This document shows positions 8,408 to 17,065 of a stretch of 64,000 nucleotides of DNA, piece by piece; position 1 is the first letter of the stretch, and each line of letters begins with the position of its first letter. The position numbers and the translations under genes were made by a program. Origin of the DNA: Muribaculaceae bacterium Isolate-037 (Harlan) (lineage in GTDB: Bacteria > Bacteroidota > Bacteroidia > Bacteroidales > Muribaculaceae); contig RIAZ01000007.1 of NCBI GenBank assembly GCA_003762615.1, positions 1 to 64,000 on the forward strand. Direction: 5' to 3'. The notes under the pieces were generated by a model. The model saw nothing but the letters and a program-made list of their open reading frames with translations, was not told the DNA's origin and ran no database searches.

Positions 8408-8800
8408 ATGAAAGCTGGAAGGAAAAGACAGACAATTACCGAGAAAGAGGCAGTGCTTATGAACATGCTTTGGAACGACGGCCCGCTATTCGTCAGAGAG
8501 ATGCTTGACCGATACCCCGAGCCCAAACCTCATTTCAACACCATCGCCACAACAATCCGTATCCTTGAAAAGAAAGGGCACGTAGGGCATGAATGCTTTG
8601 GAAGCTCCCATCGCTTCTTCGCAATCGCTCAACGTTCGGATTTTGCAGAAAGGACGCTCGCTGACGTAATACGTGACTTCTTCGGAAACTCCTACAAGAA
8701 AGCAATCTCCGCTCTTGTAGAGGAGAATAAGGTGACGGCAGACGAACTTGAAGAGATCCTTGACCTAATCAAAAGCAAAGAAAACGAAAAAAATTCCTAA
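8408..8800 (+). CDS. BlaI/MecI/CopY-family transcriptional repressor
   Basis: A 130-residue winged-helix repressor. It shows the family pattern: TEKEAVLMNMLWNDGPLFVR, then FNTIATTIRILEKKGHVGHE (recognition helix and wing), and a C-terminal dimerisation helix ending in LEEILDLIKSK. The ATG at 8408 is preferred over an in-frame ATG at 8360 because the latter lies inside the -7 box and adds non-family sequence. It is followed after 12 bp by an M56 peptidase gene, the normal partner whose proteolytic activity inactivates the repressor. The cognate signal in Bacteroidetes is unknown; beta-lactam sensing should not be assumed. Confidence 0.9.
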   Translation: MKAGRKRQTITEKEAVLMNMLWNDGPLFVREMLDRYPEPKPHFNTIATTIRILEKKGHVGHECFGSSHRFFAIAQRSDFAERTLADVIRDFFGNSYKKAISALVEENKVTADELEEILDLIKSKENEKNS

Positions 8801-8812
8801 ACATCTTTAACC

Positions 8813-10696
8813 ATGGGCAGTATTTTCTCCTACGCAATGACATCAAGCATAATACTATGCTTCGGGTATCTCGCTTACAAACTCATTCTGGCGGGCGAAC
8901 GGCAGCATACGTGCAACCGGTTAATCCTATACGTCATCTATGCCATGTCGTTGCTGCTGCCCCTGTTGTCAGACGAATGGAGGGGTCTGATGCCCGAGCC
9001 GTCGTCATCTGCAGCCGATGTAGTTATCAGTGAATTACCGACGGATTTTACGGATAATACTGAGGAGGCATATATAACGGCTGCCTTTGCGGCAACAGAC
9101 ATGGATGAATCAGAAAGGGATAGTCTTTCGCTCCCGACGATCGCCACAATCATATATATCATCGGAGTAATACTATCCTTAATCTATTCTATATTCGGGC
9201 TTTATCAACTATGCCGCATAATCTCTGACGGCGAGAGGATAAAGACCGGGGAATACATCCTCATTATATCCAATCGTGACGACATCGCGCCATTTAGCTG
9301 GCTCTACTTCTACGTCATGAACCGTAATGACTATGAGACAGCTGGCGACCTCATCGCTCTCCATGAAATGCGGCATCTTAAATTGCGACATTGGATCGAC
9401 CTCGTCGTAGTGCAGGTTGTATCCATATTACAATGGTTTAACCCTGCAGCGTGGCTCATGGGGGACGAGTTCAAGACCGTTCACGAATACCAGGCCGACG
9501 ATGCCGTGCTATCATCCGGCGTCGACATGAGACAATATCAAACATTATTAATAAAAAAGGCTGTGGGCACGAGGTTCCAAGTTCTTGCCAACAGCCTGAA
9601 TCACAGCAAACTTAAAAAACGTATAGCTATGATGTACAAAACAAATCCATCAAAGGGACGTCGGTTGACCGCCCTTCTCGTAATCCCGGCAATGGCTGTC
9701 GGATGCCTTGCAACTGAATTCCCGGCAGTAGCCTCCATCATCGGTTCGACTTCCGACATATCAATTATGGCGGAAAATGATGACAAAGTTAACAATTTTA
9801 TTCCGGATTCCGAATCAAATACCGGATTAATTATCGCAGCCGAAGAGAACATAACGGCTACGGCTCCCTCCACCCCTGAAATCAACGGAGGCACCGAGTC
9901 TGAGACTGCTGTCACTGCCGAAAGCGAGTCAACATCACCTGAGGATGACGACAAAATATATACTTCTGCCGACGTACTCGCAGAATTTCCCGGAAGTATG
10001 CCAGGCTTGATGAAATGGATTGGAGAAAATATGCATTACACTGAAAATGCCTACAAGAATGGGATACAGGGGAGAGTGATCGTGAAGCTCGTAATCGGCA
10101 AGGATGGCTCTGTAAGAGATACGAAGATAATCAAAGGCGTCGATAAGGAGCTCGACAAGGAATCTCTCCGACTCGTCAAATCCATGCCAAAATGGAAACC
10201 GGCTGAAATCGACGGGAAACCGGTGGCATCCTACTTCACTATGCCTATCTCCTTTAAAATCAAAGATAACTCAACATCTACGAATGAAGCCGTCAAAGAG
10301 GCGAAGCCGACTACCGACCTTATATACAATACACTGAAAAATGGAGAGAAGGTGTACATAGCCGTAGAATCCCCGGCGGAATTCCCTGACGGTATGCCTG
10401 CACTGATGAAATGGCTTAGTACAAACTTGAGGTATCCCGAAGAGGCTGCCAAAAATGATGTCCAGGGACGCGTTGTCGTGAAATTCATCGTTGACAAAGA
10501 TGGCTCGGTAAGGGATGCGACAGTAGTCAAAGGCGTCGACAAAGAGCTTGACAAGGAAGCTATAAGATTGGTCATGTCTATGCCTAAATGGGTGCCTGCC
10601 AAGGTGAATGAACAAGTTGTTGCCTCATATTTCAACCTGCCGGTAACGTTCAAAATAACCGCACCTGAGAATGAAAGCACCACTACCAAGCAGTAA
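8813..10696 (+). CDS. M56 (BlaR1-like) membrane metallopeptidase with two TonB C-terminal domains
   Basis: This 627-residue inner-membrane protein has hydrophobic segments near residues 5-27, 35-52 and 107-130, then the zinc motif HEMRH (184-188) and a downstream HEYQADD that supplies a third ligand. A further membrane segment near 283-300 leads to a Ser/Thr/Glu-rich periplasmic linker and two TonB-C domains (about 375-455 and 520-620). Both domains share the pattern GRV.VK..V.KDGSVRD and end in SYF.MP..FKI-type strands. It replaces the penicillin-binding sensor of classic BlaR1 with TonB-C modules. It sits directly downstream of the BlaI-type gene. Confidence 0.9.
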   Translation: MGSIFSYAMTSSIILCFGYLAYKLILAGERQHTCNRLILYVIYAMSLLLPLLSDEWRGLMPEPSSSAADVVISELPTDFTDNTEEAYITAAFAATDMDESERDSLSLPTIATIIYIIGVILSLIYSIFGLYQLCRIISDGERIKTGEYILIISNRDDIAPFSWLYFYVMNRNDYETAGDLIALHEMRHLKLRHWIDLVVVQVVSILQWFNPAAWLMGDEFKTVHEYQADDAVLSSGVDMRQYQTLLIKKAVGTRFQVLANSLNHSKLKKRIAMMYKTNPSKGRRLTALLVIPAMAVGCLATEFPAVASIIGSTSDISIMAENDDKVNNFIPDSESNTGLIIAAEENITATAPSTPEINGGTESETAVTAESESTSPEDDDKIYTSADVLAEFPGSMPGLMKWIGENMHYTENAYKNGIQGRVIVKLVIGKDGSVRDTKIIKGVDKELDKESLRLVKSMPKWKPAEIDGKPVASYFTMPISFKIKDNSTSTNEAVKEAKPTTDLIYNTLKNGEKVYIAVESPAEFPDGMPALMKWLSTNLRYPEEAAKNDVQGRVVVKFIVDKDGSVRDATVVKGVDKELDKEAIRLVMSMPKWVPAKVNEQVVASYFNLPVTFKITAPENESTTTKQ

Positions 10697-10761
10697 GGAC
10701 AGAATCATACGATAAGATAATTTTTGAGATGAAGTATAAGTTTAGACCACTTCAATAAGGG

Positions 10762-10791
10762 AAGCGGAGGCACGATGATGTGTCTCCGCTT
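10762..10791. terminator. Hairpin between convergent genes
   Basis: An 11-bp stem (10762-10772 with 10781-10791) sits between the M56 gene and the convergent MscS gene. There is no good T run on the plus strand, so the terminator role is tentative. Confidence 0.45.
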
Positions 10792-10833
10792 GTCATTATC
10801 GTCATTGTCGTCATTATTGTCAATTTGACACTA

Positions 10834-12279
10834 TCATTTCCCATTAAGGAACGGCTCCGGCAAACCAAACACTGTATCCGGATCCTTACCCGGGCTAAGA
10901 TAACCCTCAATAATAGTATCCCTGCCGGATGCATTCTCGAAGGTGCATAATCTGAATTTATGCAGCATTACTGCCATGTGCTCGAAGAGCGCGCTCATTA
11001 TTGCCTCATACGTGATCCATGCGGAGGTCGACGTGAAGCAATATATCTGAAGCGGTATGCCTGAGGAGGTCTGCGGCAATGTGGTCACGAAACAGAAATC
11101 AATACCCCCTGCCTTAGAGAAATTGGGATTCGCATCAAGATACATTTTAAGATATGCACGGAACACACCGAGATTCGTATCAATCGAGCCATCGACCAGA
11201 CCCTCTGGATTAGCTGCATCCTGCACCTTCCCTTGATTACGCTGCTCAATTTTCTTAGCTATCCAGTCTTTCATATAAGGCAGCTTGGAAAATTCCTCAA
11301 GCATCTCATCATCACATTCCACAACACTGTCAGCATCCACCATATAGCTCCGCTGTATGCGTCGCGTATTGCTTTGCGACATGTTACGATAATTCCTGAA
11401 TCCCGAAGAGATCAGGCTGTAGGGAGGCAACGTCGACACCGTCTTATCCCAATTCAGCACCTTCACAGCCGTCAGCGAAACCTCGATGACAGTGCCGTTG
11501 GCATCACCCACTGCAATCCAGTCGCCCTCATGGAGAGAGTCATTTTCCGAAAGCTGCACACCGGCGACAACACCAAGAATACTGTCCTTAAACACGAGCA
11601 TCAGGACGGCAGCGAAAGCTCCAAGACCTGCCAGCAATGATGTCGGCGACTTGTTGACCAGGATGCCAATAGTGACAATCACGCAGATAATCCAAAGCAA
11701 TCCCTTCACCAACTGAAGGATTCCATTGAGCGGCAGATGCCTCTTGTTGGCACGGCTATTGACGTGCATCCAGATGACGTTTGCCACATGGCAAAGCGAA
11801 TCAGTCACAACAAATCCTATATATATCCATGTGAACCTCGTCATCCAGGAAGCCAAGGAAGCCTTTTCCGACAAAGTGAACTGTATAAGTATCAAAAAAA
11901 TTATAGCGGGGATTATACGCGCACTCTTAGTGAAGATATGCTCCTCATTCATACGTCCGTAAAGTTCGGCATGCCAATGCTTGCCTACGTATCTGGCGGC
12001 TGCCACAACAATACACTGCACCACAATACCAATACCGAAAGATATGGCAAACACAAGGGCGGCATATATCACCAACGAAAGTGTTTTGTCGTGTCCCAAC
12101 CCCACCCACGACAATATCATGTCGACCAACTTCATTATTAGACGAGCTATCGCATAGGTGCTCTCTTCTGCGGGCGTTGATAATTCTACTGTCGGAATCC
12201 GTTCCACAGCGCTTGCAACTTCCTTTGCTAACATACCTTTAATTTTTAGTGGAATTTTAATAAAAGCTGATCTCACCAA
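10834..12279 (-). CDS. MscS-family mechanosensitive ion channel
   Basis: A 481-residue inner-membrane protein with about five hydrophobic segments. These include the pore region (SPTSLLAGLGAFAAVLMLVFKDSILGVVAGVQL, about residues 209-241) and the following beta domain (DWIAVGDANGTVIEVSLTAVKVLNWD). The pore helix and the N-G-T-V-x-E-V strand are diagnostic. Members open under membrane tension to release solutes during osmotic downshock. The C-terminal domain (about 290-481) is long, as in YbdG-like channels. It is monocistronic, convergent with the M56 gene and divergent from ndk. Confidence 0.9.
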   Translation of the reverse strand: MVRSAFIKIPLKIKGMLAKEVASAVERIPTVELSTPAEESTYAIARLIMKLVDMILSWVGLGHDKTLSLVIYAALVFAISFGIGIVVQCIVVAAARYVGKHWHAELYGRMNEEHIFTKSARIIPAIIFLILIQFTLSEKASLASWMTRFTWIYIGFVVTDSLCHVANVIWMHVNSRANKRHLPLNGILQLVKGLLWIICVIVTIGILVNKSPTSLLAGLGAFAAVLMLVFKDSILGVVAGVQLSENDSLHEGDWIAVGDANGTVIEVSLTAVKVLNWDKTVSTLPPYSLISSGFRNYRNMSQSNTRRIQRSYMVDADSVVECDDEMLEEFSKLPYMKDWIAKKIEQRNQGKVQDAANPEGLVDGSIDTNLGVFRAYLKMYLDANPNFSKAGGIDFCFVTTLPQTSSGIPLQIYCFTSTSAWITYEAIMSALFEHMAVMLHKFRLCTFENASGRDTIIEGYLSPGKDPDTVFGLPEPFLNGK

Positions 12280-12514
12280 GCCGATTCGTCAATTTCCCTA
12301 CCAGTCAATCCGCCCGACAAGACATACTCTGTCTGTTATACAAAATAAGGCTCCGAATGGTTCATACCGAAAATTTTTATGAGATGCAGTCCTAAGAATC
12401 ATCGGTGAGGAAACAGATTGTCTTATCAGCAGGATTGCCATTCGTAATTAAAGCGAATTCATCATGCATTATTAAATGCTGAATTATCTAAGTTTATGAT
12501 TATGCTGACATTAA

Positions 12515-12547
12515 TTTGACGTTAACAAATTTTCACATTTATCTTTG
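12515..12547 (+). promoter_or_regulatory. Distal promoter upstream of ndk
   Basis: TTTG (12515-12518) and TATCTTTG (12540-12547) with 21 nt spacing match the Bacteroidetes consensus and point towards ndk. Confidence 0.55.
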
Positions 12548-12721
12548 ACTATAATTGCACACGCCTATAGCACATGTGCAACAGGTTCAAAAATGTGTTG
12601 TAAAACATATTTTGTAAATAATTCACTATGTAACTGATATTTACAAAGACATTTCTTTACAATGAAAAAATATTTATAAAAAAATAACACAAAATAATTA
12701 GGATTCACAAGGTTAATGTTG

Positions 12722-12729
12722 TAACTTTG
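12722..12729 (+). promoter_or_regulatory. Proximal -7 box of ndk
   Basis: TAACTTTG lies about 40 bp ahead of the ndk ATG. A matching -33 TTTG is not present at the expected distance, so this may be a weaker or activator-dependent start. Confidence 0.5.
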
Positions 12730-12770
12730 AAGAAACCTCAACGAAAATTATTAAAAAGTATTAAGGAAAA

Positions 12771-13238
12771 ATGGAACAAACCTTAGTCATCCTGAAACCA
12801 TCTTGCGTAGAACGCGGACTGATTGGAGAAGTGATCAACAGAATACAACGTAAGGGCATCATCATCACAGGCATGAAAATGATGCAACTCGACGAAAAGA
12901 TTTTACGCGAGCATTACGCTCACCTTGTTGACCGTCCTTTCTTCCCGGAGCTATGCGCATCTATGATGGCATCGCCCGTAGTATGCCTTGTGCTTAAGGG
13001 CATCAATATCGTTGAGGTGTTCCGTGCCATGACTGGCGCAACCAATGGAAGGAAAGCTGCTCCCGGCACTCTGCGTGGTGACTTCTGCATGAGCGGACAG
13101 GCCAACATCGTGCATGCATCCGACTCTCCGGAGAATGCAAAGGTGGAAATCGCACGTTTCTTCAAGCCGGAAGAAGTGCTCGACTATACTCCACGCGACC
13201 TTTCTTTCCTTTATGCTGACGACGACCTTAACAAATAA
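12771..13238 (+). CDS. ndk: Nucleoside diphosphate kinase
   Basis: This 155-residue cytoplasmic enzyme transfers gamma-phosphate between NTPs and NDPs through a phosphohistidine. It opens with TLVILKPSCVERGLIGE, where most NDKs have K-P-D-x-V. The active-site region is changed from the usual pattern but retains GATN..KA.PGTLRGDF and the histidine loop NIVHASDSPENAK, which carries the catalytic His-Ala-Ser-Asp-Ser. Length matches the long bacterial form common in Bacteroidetes. The M23 peptidase gene follows 41 bp later and may be cotranscribed. Confidence 0.95.
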   Translation: MEQTLVILKPSCVERGLIGEVINRIQRKGIIITGMKMMQLDEKILREHYAHLVDRPFFPELCASMMASPVVCLVLKGINIVEVFRAMTGATNGRKAAPGTLRGDFCMSGQANIVHASDSPENAKVEIARFFKPEEVLDYTPRDLSFLYADDDLNK

Positions 13239-13279
13239 GACCTCCTGTGACGTGTTCATAGGATATAAAATTCATAATA

Positions 13280-14224
13280 ATGACGATATTTAAGAAATAT
13301 GCAGCTTTATTCCTACTCTCTTCTTTTGCTATCGGCGGAATAACTGCGCAGACTATAACAAGTAAATCTCCGCATTCGGATGCTCACAAGCAGCTCCTCG
13401 CCAATCAAGCAAAAAGTAAAGACCAAATCAGATTGGTTGAAAAGAATACTTTCATTGACCTCATCGACGATATTGAACCGGAACCCGACATTTACACCGA
13501 AGGATGGAACAGCAAGGCAGTGAACCCGTTCAAGGAATCAGACGTACCCGATACTCAAGTGATTGACGTGACAGGCTACGTGATGCCTGTACCGGGAAAG
13601 GTGACTTCAAATTATGGCTATCGCCGTCGTTTCGGCAGAATGCACAAAGGCATTGATCTCGCAATCAGAAACAACGACACAATCTATGCCGCTTTTGATG
13701 GGAAATGTCGTCTCACTGCTTACGAAAGAAAGGGTTATGGCAACTACGTGATCCTTCGCCACCCAAACGGACTTGAAACCGTATACGGACACCTCAACAA
13801 GCCACTCGTAAAGGCTGACCAGGTGGTGAAAGCCGGCGACCCGATCGGTCTGGGTGGAAGCACCGGACGAAGCACCGGTCCTCACCTCCACTTTGAGACC
13901 CGTTTCATGGGATACGCCATAAATCCGTCGGCAATCTTCGACTTCGCAAACCAGACCACGCACACGGATACATATACTTTCGATAAACGTACGTATACAA
14001 AAGCTCGTAATTTCGCGCCTGCCGGCAAAACGCTTGCCAAGGCTGAGAGCAGCAACCCCTATCGTGCTGCCGCAAACGAAAAGGATTCCTACACTGTCCG
14101 TAAAGGCGACACACTCTCTTCTATCGCAAAATCTTACGGTCTATCCTCCACTACACTCAGAAAAATCAACGGAATGGGCGCAGCTGACGTTATAAAGGTA
14201 GGACAAGTGCTCAAACTGAAATAA
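13280..14224 (+). CDS. M23 peptidase with C-terminal LysM domain (cell-wall endopeptidase)
   Basis: A 314-residue exported protein with a signal peptide (about residues 1-23, ending AQT). The M23 (LytM) domain at about 105-225 has all zinc motifs: H-K-G-I-D (MHKGIDLAI), a YGHL loop and GPHLHFE. A LysM peptidoglycan-binding domain closes the protein (YTVRKGDTLSSIAKSYGLSS). It should cut peptide crosslinks in the periplasm, or activate amidases if it were degenerate; the catalytic residues look intact. An IS630 element lies 20 bp past its stop, between the gene and a hairpin that was probably its terminator. Confidence 0.9.
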   Translation: MTIFKKYAALFLLSSFAIGGITAQTITSKSPHSDAHKQLLANQAKSKDQIRLVEKNTFIDLIDDIEPEPDIYTEGWNSKAVNPFKESDVPDTQVIDVTGYVMPVPGKVTSNYGYRRRFGRMHKGIDLAIRNNDTIYAAFDGKCRLTAYERKGYGNYVILRHPNGLETVYGHLNKPLVKADQVVKAGDPIGLGGSTGRSTGPHLHFETRFMGYAINPSAIFDFANQTTHTDTYTFDKRTYTKARNFAPAGKTLAKAESSNPYRAAANEKDSYTVRKGDTLSSIAKSYGLSSTTLRKINGMGAADVIKVGQVLKLK

Positions 14225-14244
14225 TTTTGAATCTTTAATTGATA

Positions 14245-15347
14245 AGTACTTCAGAAAAATAAATGAACATATCAAGCTCTCATAGTAAAGTTGATGCGAT
14301 TGGCAGTCCCCAACGCGCCCAACGCCCGGTTGACAGCATAAAAGAGGTTGTCTGCCGAGGCGTAGTCGGATGGTTGTATCCACTGGCCTTTCAGCATTCG
14401 CCAGAGAGTTTCCGCTATGTTGAGATGAGGGGAATAAGGAGGCAGGAAGAAAAGAAAGAGTCCTCTCTTCTCCCAAATCTTTCTCATTTCCTTCATAAGT
14501 TTGCTGCGATGCACCTTTGCATTATCCAGCACGATGAAAGTCTCTCTCTTTATCGTGAGGGAAAATTTATCAAGGAAATCTGCTATTTTTTCGGATGTCA
14601 TGCTTTCCATGGATGTGAAACCATGGTAGTTGCTCCTGTAGTCGATCATTCCCCATATGTTGAGTCTCTTGTATCTTTCAGATGGGATTGTCACATTTTC
14701 CCATGGAAACTGCCATCCATAAGGCACGTATCCTTCAGTGCATGTGAAACTTCCATCCCCGAAAAAGAGGTCTATGAGTCCGGCGTCGTATTGTTTTACA
14801 AGCTCTTGCAACTTCTCCTTCTTATAAGCGTAGAGTTGCGGCGAGGGTGTCCCTTTGGTCGTCTTCCTTATACGTCCAAATCTTGCGCCAAGGCTGATAA
14901 AAAAGCCCTGAACGTGTCGCGACACGCCTCCTTGCCTGTGGCTTCCTGCCATCTCTCCTTGGCTTTCATAACACTCAGCCTGTCGTTCTCGATTGCCTTT
15001 ATGACTGCTTCCTCGTCTGAGCTGTCCATGATAGGCTTGCAACCTTGTCCGGGCTTGTTCCGCAATCCATCCGCTCCATTGCAGAGATATCGGTTCACCC
15101 AGCGGTTGACCTTGTGTTCTGAACATGACAGCTTCTCCGCTATCGCTTTCGATGACAGACCATCCGCTTTGTATAACACTATCTGGCTGCGTAATTGCAT
15201 GAAAGGACGGGAGTCGAAGTGTACGATATACTCCAACTCCACTCTCTGTTTCTTTGTAAGGTTTACTTCTGTAATTCTCATAGTCGTTTACCTTACCATA
15301 CTGCAAAAACCGTGCCAACATATGTACATTAATTTTTAGAAACTACT
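14245..15347 (-). mobile_element. IS630-family insertion sequence
   Basis: A complete element of about 1.1 kb flanked by TA dinucleotides (14243-14244 and 15348-15349), the IS630/Tc1 target duplication. The imperfect terminal inverted repeats of about 27 bp (14245-14271 and 15321-15347) share AGTA, a central AAAAAT, AATG and ACATAT. It encodes one transposase in two overlapping frames. Its insertion point between the M23 gene stop and a bidirectional terminator suggests it landed without breaking any gene. Confidence 0.85.
14272..15281 (-). CDS. IS630-family transposase, two frames joined by -1 frameshift
   Basis: Frame A (14868-15281, 137 aa) carries the N-terminal helix-turn-helix region (SSKAIAEKLSCSEHKVNRWV). 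Frame B (from 14904 down to 14272) carries the DDE catalytic domain: LFFGDGSF (first D), FIVLDNAKVHRS (second D) and PPYSPHLNIAETLWRMLK (E). The frames overlap at a run of six T on the coding strand (plus-strand A run 14899-14904). A -1 slip there gives a continuous product of about 336 residues, normal for the family. The protein looks functional. Programmed frameshifting or transcriptional slippage is known in IS630 relatives; that it operates here is inferred. Confidence 0.85.
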
Positions 15348-15356
15348 TACAAAAAG

Positions 15357-15396
15357 CAACCGCATCGGCAAATTCTGCTGATGCGGTTGTTTTTTA
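15357..15396. terminator. Bidirectional terminator between the IS630 element and kdsA
   Basis: A 10-bp GC-rich stem (CAACCGCATC with GATGCGGTTG) has six T after it on the plus strand and a U run on the minus strand. It ends kdsA and, before the IS inserted, probably the M23 gene. Confidence 0.8.
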
Positions 15397-15456
15397 TTGC
15401 TCCGTAAGGTAAAAAAACGAACCTTACATGTATTATCCGAAAGGATATCGGTGCGT

Positions 15457-16290
15457 CTATATTTTCAGACCTTCAAGATAGGCCTGACGCATGATCACGA
15501 GACGGCGAAGCAGGCTCTCCATCTTATCAAGAGGAAGCATGTTGGCTCCATCGCTCTTAGCCTCTGACGGATTCTGATGCGTCTCCATAAAAACTCCGTC
15601 CGCCCCGGCAGCTATCGAGCTGCATGCTATCGTGGCGATAAGCTCCGGCAAACCGCCCGTGACGCCAGAAGTCTGGTTAGGCTGCTGCAAGGAATGGGTG
15701 GCATCGATGATAACCGGACAACCACACGCCTCCTTCATCTCCGGGAATCCTCGCATATCTACAATAAGATCCTGATAGCCGAACGTGGTGCCACGCTCAG
15801 TGACAGTCACATTATCATTACCCGACTCCCTTACCTTATTGACGGCATACGCCATCGACTTAGGCGAGAGGAACTGACCCTTCTTTATATTCACAAACTT
15901 GCCTGTGGCAGCAGCAGCCACAAGAAGATCAGTCTGACGGCATAGGAAAGCCGGTATCTGCAACACATCGACATATTCAGCCGCCATAGCCGCTTCCTCT
16001 GGCAGATGTATGTCAGTCACTACCGGAATGTCAAACTCACTCCTCACCTTGCCGAGTATCTTCAACGCCTTCTCATCACCGATTCCGGTAAAGGAATCTA
16101 TACGGCTGCGGTTAGCCTTCCTGTAGCTTCCCTTAAAGATATATGGTATTCCCAAACGTTCGGTAATCACCTTCATCCGTGAGGCTATGTCAAGAGCCAT
16201 CTCCTCCCCCTCTATGACGCAGGGACCGGCAAGAAGGAAGAAGTTGCCGTCAGCACCTCCGTTGATATAATCCTTAATATTATCTGTCAT
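15457..16290 (-). CDS. kdsA: 3-deoxy-8-phosphooctulonate synthase
   Basis: KdsA condenses arabinose 5-phosphate with PEP to form Kdo 8-phosphate, the first committed Kdo step for LPS. At 277 residues it has normal length. Motifs include FFLLAGPCVIEG at the start, KGSYRKANRSRIDSFTGIG (substrate binding), VTERGTTFGYQDLIVDMRG and DATHSLQQPN. Cys in AGPCVIE and the Asn in RKANR are in the expected positions; the metal-dependence class is not resolved here. It is followed by the shared terminator at 15357-15396; rsmE lies 67 bp upstream. Confidence 0.95.
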   Translation of the reverse strand: MTDNIKDYINGGADGNFFLLAGPCVIEGEEMALDIASRMKVITERLGIPYIFKGSYRKANRSRIDSFTGIGDEKALKILGKVRSEFDIPVVTDIHLPEEAAMAAEYVDVLQIPAFLCRQTDLLVAAAATGKFVNIKKGQFLSPKSMAYAVNKVRESGNDNVTVTERGTTFGYQDLIVDMRGFPEMKEACGCPVIIDATHSLQQPNQTSGVTGGLPELIATIACSSIAAGADGVFMETHQNPSEAKSDGANMLPLDKMESLLRRLVIMRQAYLEGLKI

Positions 16291-16357
16291 AATTATATAA
16301 GTGTATCTTAAAATTTAGCAAAAAATCCCAAGTCTAAGTTGGGGGCTTGGGAGCCGA

Positions 16358-17065
16358 TTAGCATTGATTCATCACATGCACGGCTGTCACTCCATACAGG
16401 GCGGCTGTCTCCGTACGCAGGCGACTCTCCCCGAAAGTGACGGGTACAAAACCACCTGCAACGGCTGCCTCAACCTCTTCCGGACTGAAATCACCCTCCG
16501 GACCAATAAGTATCACTACGTCAGTATGACGCGGATACTCCTTCACAAATTCCTTGCGTGGATAATCAGATGAACAATAGCCCATGAATTTGACGGCATC
16601 GCCAAAATCGGAAGAGACAAATCCCCTGAAATCAGACATCTCCTCCAATTCCGGCAGCACACCTTTCAGACTCTGCTTCATTGCCGACACCATCACCTTC
16701 TCCAACCGGTCTAACTTGACGACTTTCCTTTCACTACGCGCACACTTCAGGAATACAATCCTGTCTACACCGATCTCCACCGCCTTTTCAAGAAGCCATT
16801 CCATGCGGTCCATATTCTTGGTGGGAGCCACGGCAAGAGTGATACGCACGCCCCAGTGCGACGGCACAAGCTCCTCCGAGACAATCTCCACGGATGTATG
16901 TTTAGGGTGAGCCTCCATTATCACGCAGCGGAACCGCTTCCCTTTTCCATCCACCACAATCACCTCATCTCCCGCCTTCATCCTGAGCACGCGGCAGCAA
17001 TGTGCAGAATCCGACTCCGGCAATATGCCGGTGGATTCTATTTCAGGGGCATAAAACTGTATCAT
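16358..17065 (-). CDS. rsmE: 16S rRNA (uracil-1498-N3)-methyltransferase
   Basis: A 235-residue SPOUT-class methyltransferase that methylates U1498 in the decoding region of 16S rRNA. The N-terminal PUA-like domain (HCCRVLRMKAGDEVIVVDGKG) and the C-terminal knotted SAM-binding site (IGPEGDFSPEEVE and FGESRLRTETAALYG) are clear. Its ATG at 17065 overlaps by 4 bp the stop of the upstream MFS transporter, so they are coupled, although no functional link is obvious. Confidence 0.95.
   Translation of the reverse strand: MIQFYAPEIESTGILPESDSAHCCRVLRMKAGDEVIVVDGKGKRFRCVIMEAHPKHTSVEIVSEELVPSHWGVRITLAVAPTKNMDRMEWLLEKAVEIGVDRIVFLKCARSERKVVKLDRLEKVMVSAMKQSLKGVLPELEEMSDFRGFVSSDFGDAVKFMGYCSSDYPRKEFVKEYPRHTDVVILIGPEGDFSPEEVEAAVAGGFVPVTFGESRLRTETAALYGVTAVHVMNQC

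Larger units (their letters stand above)
12280..12770. other. 490-bp AT-rich intergenic region between mscS and ndk
   Basis: The region holds no credible coding sequence. It has two plus-strand promoter-like elements (12515-12547 and a -7 box at 12722-12729). Between them lies a short dyad, TTGCACA/TGTGCAA, near 12556-12583. A transcript from the upstream promoter would carry a leader of roughly 220 nt before ndk. Confidence 0.5.

Noticed and set aside
8408..10696. Beta-lactam resistance regulator
   Set aside because: The sensor lacks a penicillin-binding domain and no beta-lactamase gene is adjacent, so beta-lactam sensing is not supported.
12592..12612. Shared motif TGTTGTAAAACATA here and at about 45946-45960
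   Set aside because: A short AT-rich match next to unrelated genes; two occurrences in 64 kb are not enough to call a regulatory site.
14263..15339. Long plus-strand open frame across the IS
   Set aside because: It is antisense to the IS630 transposase, whose HTH and DDE motifs are on the minus strand.
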